From Hyphomicrobiales bacterium (GTDB lineage Bacteria; Pseudomonadota; Alphaproteobacteria; Rhizobiales; Kaistiaceae): a stretch of DNA of 37,660 nucleotides. The notes under the pieces are model-generated. The model saw only the letters and a program-made list of their open reading frames with translations. It did not search any database and was not told where the DNA came from. The position numbers were made by a program, and so were the translations under genes. The DNA is taken from contig JAFKKF010000022.1 in assembly GCA_017305635.1 (NCBI GenBank), forward strand, positions 1 to 37,660, given 5' to 3'. Within the stretch, counting starts at the first letter, position 1. Each line of letters opens with the position of its first letter. Below are positions 1 through 7,700 of this stretch, one piece after another.

Positions 1-1
1 C

Positions 2-88
2 GCCATCTTCACCGCCGCCAGCAAAGCCCAGCAGGCGGCTGACTGGATGCATGCCCAGCAGCCTCGGACCGGGGAGATGGCGGCATGA
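2..88 (+). pseudogene. 3' end of an ArdC-like antirestriction gene (cut by window edge)
   Basis: This open frame enters from the left edge and ends in TGA at 86-88. Its 28 residues begin AIFTAASKAQQAADWMH, which matches the extreme C-terminus of ArdC-type proteins (N-terminal ssDNA-binding domain plus C-terminal zincin-like polyvalent metallopeptidase domain). ArdC proteins protect incoming plasmid DNA from restriction in the recipient. Only the tail is visible, so I cannot say whether the gene upstream is intact. The stop overlaps the ATG of the next reading frame in an ATGA junction, and that frame encodes the same C-terminal segment again. Confidence 0.6.
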
Positions 89-351
89 TCACCACCATCC
101 TCAACGGGGTAAAATTTCAAAAAAGGGCTAGACTGTCAGGATATATCGCGGAGCTCGGCTCGGCCTTCCTGTCCGCCGATCTCGACCTTGCCCCGCAGGT
201 GCGCGAGGATCACGCCGCCTATATCGACGGCTGGCTGAAAGTGTTGAAGCAGGACCGCCGCGCCATCTTCACCGCCGCATCCCACGCGCAGCGCGCGGCG
301 GATTATCTCCACAAGCTGCAACAGGCGGGCGCGCAAGCGTGCGCCGCGTAA
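85..351 (+). pseudogene. Truncated second copy of the ArdC C-terminal domain
   Basis: The 88-aa frame starts at an ATG overlapping the previous stop. From residue 17 it reads like the end of ArdC: SGYIAELGSAFLSADL, then REDHAAYIDGWLKVLKQD, then RAIFTAASHAQRAADYLH. A full ArdC is around 300 aa and carries an N-terminal ssDNA-binding domain and an HExxH-type metal site; both are absent here. The first 15 residues (MITTILNGVKFQKRA) do not look like ArdC and are probably junction sequence. I infer a broken duplicate left by recombination between related ardC genes. It could be translated through coupling to the upstream frame, but without the catalytic part it is unlikely to be antirestrictive. 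Confidence 0.65.
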
Positions 352-386
352 GCGCGGCATGGTAAAATGAAATGAGAGAACAAACG

Positions 387-416
387 CCCGGCGCGGCCCT
401 CACGGGCCGCGCCGGG
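387..416 (+). terminator. Perfect 13-bp GC hairpin before the 439 gene
   Basis: Arms 387-399 and 404-416 are exact reverse complements around the tetraloop TCAC. There is no T tract after it, so it is either a factor-assisted terminator after the ArdC remnants or a leader hairpin of the gene starting at 439, whose ribosome binding site lies only about 12 bases downstream. Confidence 0.5.
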
Positions 417-438
417 GCGGAACGGGAAGGAGCGGAGC

Positions 439-759
439 ATGACGGACAGCGCACAGGACGAAGAAGGCATCGAGGCCGAGCGGCTGCAATCCCTCGCGGA
501 GCTGCGCGCCGCCGACCGCGAACGCGGCGAGAAGCAGCCGCTTGAATTCCGCTACGGGCCGGAAAGCTTCGGCTGCCACGAGGCGCTGCACGTCGCCAAT
601 ATTGTCGTGAACCTCATCGACCGCGAGCTGCGCGCGCATCCCGCAATCCTGCAGAACGCCGACTGGTATGCCCATGTCCGCCGCGCGCAGGACGAGCTGT
701 GGGCGCTCTACCAGAAGATCGGCGCGGCGCATGTCGAGGGCACCGACCCGCGCCACTAG
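439..759 (+). CDS. Small conserved-type plasmid protein, function unknown
   Basis: The 106-aa frame starts at ATG 439 with a good GGAAGGAG ribosome binding site about 8 bases upstream. The product is acidic at the N-terminus and soluble, with no signal peptide or membrane segment. It has a central stretch (GPESFGCHEALHVANIVVNLIDREL) that looks mostly helical. I do not recognise a named domain. Its place next to ArdC remnants, and codon use like the rest of the backbone, suggest a resident gene of the mobile element. Its stop is 7 bases from the stop of the convergent gene at 767-1102. Confidence 0.6.
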   Translation: MTDSAQDEEGIEAERLQSLAELRAADRERGEKQPLEFRYGPESFGCHEALHVANIVVNLIDRELRAHPAILQNADWYAHVRRAQDELWALYQKIGAAHVEGTDPRH

Positions 760-766
760 AACGGCG

Positions 767-1102
767 CTACTTCCCGCAGGCTTTTTGCGTCAGCAGATGA
801 ACGATGGTGGCGGGCTGTTTGTCGGGAAACTGGCGCAGCCCGTCGAGCAGCTTCGCCCATGCCGCCTTGCCGTTGTCGTCGCCGTGGTAATAGGCGTCAT
901 AAATGCAGGTCGCCATCGCGCCGCTTCCCGATTGCGCCGCCTCGAATGCGCGCATGTCGATCAGCCCGGTCAGGTAGCTGTATCGCTCCTGCTTCGACAT
1001 TTTATCGGTTACGTCCTGCGCTGTAATTGCCAGTGCGGGAGCGGAGCCGAGCAGGCAGAGAAGTATTGCTGCGGTGATACGCTTCGGTAGTGCTGCTTTC
1101 AT
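767..1102 (-). CDS. Small exported protein with two cysteines, unknown role
   Basis: The 111-aa product starts with a clear Sec signal peptide: basic KRITAA, hydrophobic AILLCLLGSA, and an APALA cleavage site near residue 25. The mature part is about 86 aa with two cysteines (in MATCIYDAYY and at the C-terminal KACGK) that could form a disulfide in the periplasm. The arrangement loosely recalls small Rap1a/Tai-type exported proteins, but the match is too weak to assign. The gene is transcribed away from the serine recombinase gene. The 180-bp gap between the two carries a pair of inverted 17-bp sequences that may let a promoter segment flip. Confidence 0.65.
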   Translation of the reverse strand: MKAALPKRITAAILLCLLGSAPALAITAQDVTDKMSKQERYSYLTGLIDMRAFEAAQSGSGAMATCIYDAYYHGDDNGKAAWAKLLDGLRQFPDKQPATIVHLLTQKACGK

Positions 1103-1119
1103 TCTGGAAACCCGCGTAG

Positions 1120-1239
1120 AAAAGGGACCGTTTTGACGATTTGCGTTTGCCGCGATTCTTTGGTGCGTGGTAAACAGATTTCTGCGGGCCTCGCTCGTGC
1201 GGGAAGAATCCCGGTCACTCCTTCAAAACGGTCCCTTTT
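1120..1239. repeat. Pair of 17-bp inverted repeats flanking an 86-bp segment
   Basis: Positions 1120-1136 (AAAAGGGACCGTTTTGA) and 1223-1239 are exact reverse complements. Each is also an imperfect dyad: for example TCAAAA, a short GC core, then TTTTTGA at 1223-1243. This resembles the 26-bp crossover sites of Hin/Gin/Cin invertases, which have AAAAC-type half-sites around a central core. The repeats lie between two divergently transcribed genes and directly upstream of a serine recombinase gene. They could be invertase crossover sites, resolvase binding sub-sites, or operators for the recombinase. Confidence 0.6.
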
Positions 1240-1282
1240 TGATAGCGTCAGCCGGTGACAACGGCTGCGCGAATGTTGAGGC

Positions 1283-1843
1283 ATGCAGGTCGGCTATGCG
1301 CGTGTATCGACGGACGATCAGAACCTTGCGCTCCAGATGGACGCGCTGCGGGCGGCCGGCTGCGACCTGATCTTTCACGACGAAGGGATTTCCGGCATCG
1401 CGCTGCGCCGCCCCGCGCTCGACCAGGCCCTCGCCGCCGTGTCGCCCGGCGACGTGCTGGTGACGTGGAAGCTCGACCGGCTCGGGCGCAGCCTGTCGCA
1501 TCTGATCGAGATCACCGCCGGGCTTGCCGCGCGCAATGTCGGCTTCCGCTCGCTCTCCGAAGCCATCGACACCACGACCGCGAGCGGCAGGCTCCTCTTT
1601 CATGTCATGGGCGCGCTCGCGGAATTCGAGCGTGCCCTTATCAGCGAGCGCACGCGCGCGGGCATGGCGTCGGCGCGGCTGCGCGGCGCGCGCTTCGGCA
1701 GGCCGCCGAAGCTGGCCAAGGCTGAGGTGATGCAGGCATGTCTTGAAATCGAAAGCGGCGCGGCGACCGTCGCCGAGGTCGCGCGCGCCCTGAACGTGTC
1801 GCCGCTCACATTGGAGCGGGCGCTGAAGCGGCTGGCCGCCTGA
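1283..1843 (+). CDS. Serine recombinase, DNA invertase/resolvase family
   Basis: The 186-aa protein has the full resolvase/invertase layout. The catalytic serine is Ser9 in GYARVSTDDQ. The conserved WKLDRLGRS and FHVMGALAEFERALISERT blocks follow, then a GRPPKL linker and a C-terminal helix-turn-helix (VAEVARALNVSPLTLERAL). IDTTTASGRLLFHVMGALAEFER is closer to Hin/Gin/Pin invertases than to large serine integrases. The start at ATG 1283 follows TTGAGG. The protein would cut and rejoin DNA at short dyad sites, and the inverted repeats at 1120-1239 immediately upstream are the obvious candidate targets. The reaction, inversion or resolution, cannot be told from sequence alone. The 3' end overlaps the convergent gene by 38 bases. 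Confidence 0.9.
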   Translation: MQVGYARVSTDDQNLALQMDALRAAGCDLIFHDEGISGIALRRPALDQALAAVSPGDVLVTWKLDRLGRSLSHLIEITAGLAARNVGFRSLSEAIDTTTASGRLLFHVMGALAEFERALISERTRAGMASARLRGARFGRPPKLAKAEVMQACLEIESGAATVAEVARALNVSPLTLERALKRLAA

Positions 1844-2669
1844 TCTCGGGGGCGGGATCGTTCGCGGCGGGAGCCGGATCGTATTCCGCCGCGCGCATGA
1901 ACGGGCGCGCGAGACTTGGCGTCTCCTCCGCCGCCGGCAGCGGATCGTCGGGATAGGCCGCGCCGTATTGGCGGCGCACGGACTCCGGCATGCCCTTCTG
2001 CACATTGCGTTCGAGCGCATCCAGCTCGTCGGCGGACAGATCGCCAGAGGCGGCCTTCTCCTGCGCGCCTTCGAGTGTTTGCTGGTATTTGACGATGGCG
2101 TCGTGTTCGCGTTCAAGGTCGCCGACGACCTTGTTCCCTTCGGTCCAGTCTTTCCATGTCGGCGCGTTCGCCGGAAGGTCGCCTGCGCGCACTACGTCCG
2201 GGCTTACGAGCGCGCCCGTCTCATTGCGCACCTTGTCGCCGTCGCGAAAGACGCTGACCACCGTGCCGTCCGGCATGGTGATCTTGTAGGCCTTCTCTCT
2301 CATGTCATCGAGCTTCTCGCGCGCGTCGCGCAGCTTCTCCTCGTTTTCGCGCAGCGCTTCCGCCGCCGCCACGTTGAGGCGGTCGAGCTGCTGCATGAAC
2401 CGTTGCTGCTCTTGATGAAGCTCTTCGAGGTGACGCCAGAACAGGCGCTCCTCGCGCTCCCTCTTCTCCTTCGCCTCGGGCGTGAGGCCCTGCGCGGCGG
2501 CAATGTCCGTGAAGATCGAAACCGGGCTTGTGCCATTCATCGCCAGGATGGCGAGCTTGAGCTGCATGGCTTGGGAAAGCCCGCTGGAAGCGTTGAATAT
2601 GTTGGTGGTCTCCGCCACTCCCCCGATCCCATTCTTATTATCGTTAGGTTTATTGTACCTGTTCGGCAT
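1806..2669 (-). CDS. Coiled-coil protein, function unknown
   Basis: The 287-aa product has no signal peptide. Residues about 65-125 are a strongly charged, heptad-like coiled coil (for example REREERLFWRHLEELHQEQQ). This is followed by a short beta-like segment (ITMPDGTVVSVFRDGDKV) and a Pro/Ala-rich C-terminal tail. I do not recognise the family. The gene is convergent with the serine recombinase and overlaps it by 38 bases. Its start at 2669 faces a 333-base AT-richer intergenic region shared with the XRE regulator gene, so the two may be controlled together. Confidence 0.6.
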   Translation of the reverse strand: MPNRYNKPNDNKNGIGGVAETTNIFNASSGLSQAMQLKLAILAMNGTSPVSIFTDIAAAQGLTPEAKEKREREERLFWRHLEELHQEQQRFMQQLDRLNVAAAEALRENEEKLRDAREKLDDMREKAYKITMPDGTVVSVFRDGDKVRNETGALVSPDVVRAGDLPANAPTWKDWTEGNKVVGDLEREHDAIVKYQQTLEGAQEKAASGDLSADELDALERNVQKGMPESVRRQYGAAYPDDPLPAAEETPSLARPFMRAAEYDPAPAANDPAPEIRRPAASAPAPM

Positions 2670-3002
2670 TGTTTATGTCAGACAAACCCCTCTTATGCAT
2701 TTGGTTTCTCTAATGTATTTTCAATTATAAGTTTGACATGAAGTGACATTGTTCGGTTTAATCTTCCGGTGCGAATGATAATTCGCATTGGGTATCTCAA
2801 CCCGCATAGACGGTCGGGCATGACCGCATTCATGCCCCTTGGCATATGGCCGGGGGGCAGTACTGCATGTTCAGGGCTCCGGCCTAAAGAGTGCTGCGTC
2901 GTTCTATGCGATTTGAGACTCCCGGCCACTCGCTGAGGCGCGTGGCGATTTCAAAAAGACATAACTGGCATCGCCGGCGGCCACGCCGGAGCAACGGGAG
3001 TC
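2670..3002. promoter_or_regulatory. Divergent intergenic region with two small perfect palindromes
   Basis: This gap separates the minus-strand coiled-coil gene from the plus-strand XRE gene. It is AT-richer near 2690-2790. It holds a perfect dyad TGCGAAT-GATA-ATTCGCA at 2770-2787 and a second, ATGCC-CCTT-GGCAT, at 2832-2845. I see no further gene. The first dyad is a reasonable operator candidate for the HTH protein encoded next to it. Confidence 0.4.
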
Positions 3003-3401
3003 ATGCGGGATCGCATACGTAAGGACCATAAGAGAAAGCCGCATCCGGTCGATGTGATCGCCGGCCGCAATCTCAAACTCGCGCGGTCCCGTGCAGGCTT
3101 CAGCCAGGAGCGGCTTGGCAAGGCCGTCGGGCTCACTTTCCAGCAAATCCAGAAATACGAGCGCGGCGCCAACCGCATGTCGCTGTCGCGCGCTGCGGAA
3201 TTCGCGGCGGTGCTCGGCATCAGCGTCAGCGACTTCTTCGATCCGCCGCCTGCGGGCTCCATTCACATTGGCGGTTCCGGCTATGCGCGCTGGATCGCTC
3301 TTTACCAGAAGGCGCTCGACGCAGGCATCGCGACCGAAGTCTGCCGGATAACCCGCGCGATCATCAGCCTGCGAGGAGGTTACGGAACCAGGCGCGCGTG
3401 A
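3003..3401 (+). CDS. XRE-family helix-turn-helix transcriptional regulator
   Basis: The 132-aa protein has a Cro/C1-type HTH at residues about 22-80. It reads RNLKLARSRAGFSQERLG, then VGLTFQQIQKYERG, then SLSRAAEFAAVLGISVSDFF. This is the standard five-helix XRE layout seen in many alphaproteobacterial regulators. The C-terminal 50 residues are short and carry no recognisable ligand domain. The start is ATG 3003 after CGGGAG. It sits just upstream of the membrane protein/RTX cassette and may control it or the divergent gene, but the sequence gives no direct proof of a target. Confidence 0.88.
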   Translation: MRDRIRKDHKRKPHPVDVIAGRNLKLARSRAGFSQERLGKAVGLTFQQIQKYERGANRMSLSRAAEFAAVLGISVSDFFDPPPAGSIHIGGSGYARWIALYQKALDAGIATEVCRITRAIISLRGGYGTRRA

Positions 3402-3444
3402 TCCGCGCCGCTAATTGCTTCAACCCTTTAGTCCAGAAATTGAT

Positions 3445-4128
3445 ATGAAAAAGAAGGATTCCCTGAAAGAGCGCGTGTCGCGAAAGCTATTGACTATCTG
3501 GCCGTTGCCGCCTCCGGCGATGCGCCGCAACTCTTTCCTACCAATACAGCTCGTTCATAAGGAGTTCAGGCTCACACGAGACTGCGACTTTCTCGTCTAT
3601 CGTGCTCTCTGCGTTTCGTTTGTTATCAACGTCATTCTCTTCGCTCTTCTCTATGCCGACGTGTTCTTGAAGACCGGCATCCTGATCGATCCGGCACTCG
3701 TCGCCGACCATCCCCTTTCCCTTCTCGTAAAGCTGCGCAATCTCCTTCTCGCGCCGACATTTCTCGTCATGCTTGCCTTCTATCTGCGGCTTCGGCTGCC
3801 GATGAACCTGAAGGACGACATGATCCCTATCTCTATGTTGAGAACCACGATCGAGCAGAGCCCCCGTGGCGCGTGGATCAGGTGGTCTCTTTTTGGCGTC
3901 GTAACATTTTTGATCTTACCCATCGGCTCGCATTTGGCAGTTGGGCGCTTTGTTGCGTATTATCACGGCGAGCATTCTATTCGGATTATCATTTTGATGC
4001 AGTTAATATTTCAAGTTTTTGGAACGTCCTGCGTGACAATGGGTGCTTTAACCAGTGCATTGTTGCTTGAAAAAAGCATTCGCTTCTTCCCGCAGGCGCA
4101 GGACGATCTGCGTAACCGTGCCTATTAA
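3445..4128 (+). CDS. Four-helix inner-membrane protein, function unknown
   Basis: I chose ATG 3445 (MKKKDSLKER) over an upstream TTG at 3415, giving 227 aa. The basic N-terminus is followed by four hydrophobic segments near residues 48-72, 101-125, 143-170 and 178-210. No known domain is recognised. Base composition is lower in GC than the flanking backbone, like the two genes downstream. The next gene begins 26 bases after its stop and the third soon after that, so the three probably form one operon with the secreted RTX protein. A role in anchoring, export or immunity for that protein is possible, but this is inference from position only. Confidence 0.65.
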   Translation: MKKKDSLKERVSRKLLTIWPLPPPAMRRNSFLPIQLVHKEFRLTRDCDFLVYRALCVSFVINVILFALLYADVFLKTGILIDPALVADHPLSLLVKLRNLLLAPTFLVMLAFYLRLRLPMNLKDDMIPISMLRTTIEQSPRGAWIRWSLFGVVTFLILPIGSHLAVGRFVAYYHGEHSIRIIILMQLIFQVFGTSCVTMGALTSALLLEKSIRFFPQAQDDLRNRAY

Positions 4129-4154
4129 AACATTTGACAAGGAGAACATTATTT

Positions 4155-4778
4155 ATGTCGCCAATACTGCAAAAGACAAGACGGATAACGCTCGCGCTTA
4201 TAGGGATCACGATAGCCACCTTTGTGATTGTCGATTTAGGTCGGGCGATGGCAGCGATGCCGTTTCCCGCCGCACGTGACGACTTTCTTCACGGTATCCA
4301 TCGAATAGCAGTAGCCGCCAGCACTGGATTGGACCCTGTGATGGGCCTCAATCCGAATTCCTTTCCAAGAATCGACTATGGCTTGATTGAAGACGAGGCG
4401 ATAGCGCAACTAAAAAAAGAGCTACCTAGCCGGACGGTAGACAAACTCGAATTTGTGTCAGTCGCCGCTTCAAAGGCTACTCCTGATGCGCTCGGTCCAG
4501 ACACGCTCACGATCAGCATTCGTCTCGGATACCGACGCGTAAAGACTGTTCGCGGTGCAGAGCTACTCGGCGCGATCTACGTAGCGGCTAGCCGGCCGTC
4601 GCTGGCTGACGACGACCCATCGCATACATCACACTTTCACAACGGCCTAATTCAGAGGTCGATTCCCTTTCCGTTCCTGATTGATGAAAGCGGTGCCCCA
4701 ATGGCCGCTGATCTGCAACAGGCCGAGCGGCAGTCGATTGGTCCGATTATTCAATGGATAAATTCTAGCAACATATAA
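4155..4778 (+). CDS. Membrane-anchored or exported protein, function unknown
   Basis: ATG 4155 is preferred because AAGGAGAAC lies 8 bases upstream; a TTG at 4134 is also in frame but overlaps that site. The 207-aa product has one N-terminal hydrophobic segment (ITLALIGITIATFVIVDL) that is either a signal anchor or an uncleaved signal peptide. The remaining 180 residues would be periplasmic, with a plausible mixed alpha/beta pattern and no cysteines or clear motif. It ends 17 bases before the RTX gene, consistent with co-transcription. I do not recognise the family. Accessory or immunity function for the RTX protein is a guess from context. Confidence 0.65.
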   Translation: MSPILQKTRRITLALIGITIATFVIVDLGRAMAAMPFPAARDDFLHGIHRIAVAASTGLDPVMGLNPNSFPRIDYGLIEDEAIAQLKKELPSRTVDKLEFVSVAASKATPDALGPDTLTISIRLGYRRVKTVRGAELLGAIYVAASRPSLADDDPSHTSHFHNGLIQRSIPFPFLIDESGAPMAADLQQAERQSIGPIIQWINSSNI

Positions 4779-4795
4779 ATTTGAAGGAAGAAAAT

Positions 4796-7700
4796 ATGAC
4801 CACCAATCTCTTTGCGCTTGGAAATATTGTTACTCAGGAACAGCTGGAGAATTCGTTTTCTATTCTTTGGAGGAGCTCCGCTGCGTTTCGCGGAATGATA
4901 GAGGATATTCAACTGGCAGGGGACACAGTGTCGATCGACGTTATCGATGCAACAGAGTATCCGGCGCCAACCGTTCCAGGGATGGACCCTGTCTCCTACT
5001 CACTGACAAACGTTGATGCTGTCGGCATCTCCACAGTAGTTATAACAGAGCAATATCTTCAAAACATTCAATACAAGACAGATTATGCGAACGGGACCAC
5101 TGCTGACGTGTCGCTAGAACGCGTCATTGCTCATGAGATGGCGCACGCATGGCAACATGCAACCGGCGTGGCTCAAGATGAAGAACAGGCAGCCGAACTA
5201 GAAAATACCATTATGAAGACTTTAGGGGAGCCACCACGCGAAGGTGACCCCAACTCAACGCAGCCGACATATGACGACAGTGCGACATTCGCACCAGCGC
5301 CGCATCCGATCCGCCTTTATGATCCCGCCCATCCGTTGCCTCCGGAAATTCTTAGTGACATTCAGCCCGGCGCCGGAAACGCTGCCAGCGTATCCAGCCC
5401 GCTCGTGATCGACCTGTCCGCCACCCATTCCGGCGTGACGTTGACGGAATGGAACGCGGCAACGACCGGCACTTTTTTCGACCTGAACGAAAACGGGTTT
5501 GCCGTGCAGACGGCATGGGTAACTGGCGACACCGGCTTGCTCGCGCGCGATCTTAACGCGAACGGACGCATTGACTCGACCGCCGAACTGTTCGGCTCGC
5601 CCACGGTGGACGGCTTCGCCAAGCTTGCCGTGCTGGATTCCAACCATGACATGCGGATCGACGCGAACGACGAGGCTTGGAGCACTCTTGTCGTCTGGAC
5701 CGACACCAACGGCGACGCCGTAACCCAGGAAGGCGAGCTGCATTCACTCGCCTCGCTCGGCATCGCCAATATCGACCTTGCCGGGGTTGCCGCATCGACC
5801 AGCACGATTTCAGGCAACCCGATCAGCCACACCAGCACCGTGACGTTCACAGACGGCGCGACCGCGACGGTTGCCGACGCTTGGTTTGTCCACGACAATA
5901 CCAATTCCTACTACGCCGAGGATTACACGCTCGACGCGGAAGTGTTGTTCCTGCCGACGCTGCGCGGCTACGGCACGTTGCCGGACCTGTCCATTGCCAT
6001 GAGCCAGGACTCGGACTTGAAAGACATGGTGGCGGATTTCGTCGGCAGCTTCACGCTTGCCGACATTGGCACCGCCGACGCCGCAATCACTGAAATTCTC
6101 TTCAAATGGGCGGGGATCGAAGGCGTCAGCTCAAGCGGCAGGGGCGCTTACATAGACGGACAGCACCTTGCGTTTCTTGAGCACTTTCTCGGAAGCACGT
6201 TTATTCAGGAGATCACCCAGTCGCCCAATCCCACCCCGGCAGCGGGGCGGATTCTGGAGCAAACATATCATGAGGCCTATGATTTGCTTTCCGCCGACAT
6301 TCTGGTTCAGGTTGGCGCGGAAACGCTCTTTGCAAACGCGGTGAATTATAACGCATACACCGGCAGCTTCGACGGTGATCTTAGCCTGTCGCAGTCAGCT
6401 ATAGCCGATTTAGTCAGCATCGCCCCATCGGCTGGCCCCGACAATGAAGCGTTTTGGGTTGCGATTGGTCGCTTCCTTGAGGCGACAAAGGGATTGGAAA
6501 ATCTGACTGTTAGTGAAGTTTCGTGGCTTGAGGCCGCTGTCAATGAAACGGACGAAACCCTTCACTGGACAAACGCAGCCAACATCGTTGCCGAGGAAAT
6601 CCAAGGCAGCGGAACAGACGATACGATTTATGGAGAAGATACGCCGGATATAATCCACGGTAATGAGGGCAACGACCGCATTTATGGCGAGGCCGGGAAT
6701 GATACACTCTACGGCGACGCTGGAAACGACCTGATCTACGGCGGCGCTGGTGACGATGTGATCTACGGTGGCGACGGCGACGACACTCTTTACGGAAGCG
6801 GAGGCGACGACACCTATTACGCTGGCACCGGCGGCAATACCATCACGGGCGGAAGTGACAATGACACCTACGTTTATGGAGGTGGCGACGATGTTATTCT
6901 TGAGTATGGCGGCAGCGATCAAATAGTGCTGCCGACAGGAGTTTCTCTGTCCGATCTAACAATCACCCGCGTATCGACCAGCAATAGCCACAACTATTTC
7001 GACGATCTCCTTATTCAAATCGATGGCTCTGGCTCGATTCAAATACACGGCCAATTCTCTAATGCGGCGTCGAAGGTCGAGACTCTGGTATTCTCGGATT
7101 CCAGCACCCTCGACCTTACAGCCCTTTCCCCCGACGTTTATCTCACGAGCGGAAATGATAATTTCTCCGGCAGTGGGAGCATGAACTATACGATCTATGG
7201 CTTCGACGGAAACGACTCGATCTTTGCCAATGGCTCGGGGGATCATATTATCGACGGCGGCAACGGAAACGATACATTACGCGGCGGCTCGGCATCGAAT
7301 GATACATATGTCGCCAGTGCCGGATTCGACACTATCTTCGAAAATAGCGGGACTGACACTATCGTCATTCCGGCAGAATTTACACTGGACGATGTATCTT
7401 TCTATCGCATTTTGGGGACCAGTGGCCCCACTAACGACCTTGGTATAACTATTCAGGGGCTTGGAGAAATTACGATCCAGCAGCAACTTGGGAATGTGGC
7501 AAGGCAAGTTGAGTACTTAGCATTCCTACATGACAATACGACGCTCACCCTTACCGATATTTCCGTAGCGACAATCGGGACGGCGGCCGACGATAGGTTA
7601 TATGCGCCAACCTCCGGCGCTTCTCCTAACGACGTAATCGACGGGCGAGAAGGCGACGATTATCTCGCGGCGGGTAACGGCAATGACATTTATGTATTCT

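Noticed and set aside
1120-1239. A miniature inverted-repeat transposon
   Set aside because: The length and terminal repeats would allow it, but I see no target-site duplication outside the repeats, and the adjacent recombinase gives a simpler explanation.
5362-5904. 180-codon minus-strand frame within the RTX gene
   Set aside because: It is opposite the EF-like repeat part of the RTX protein and has no start context or motif.
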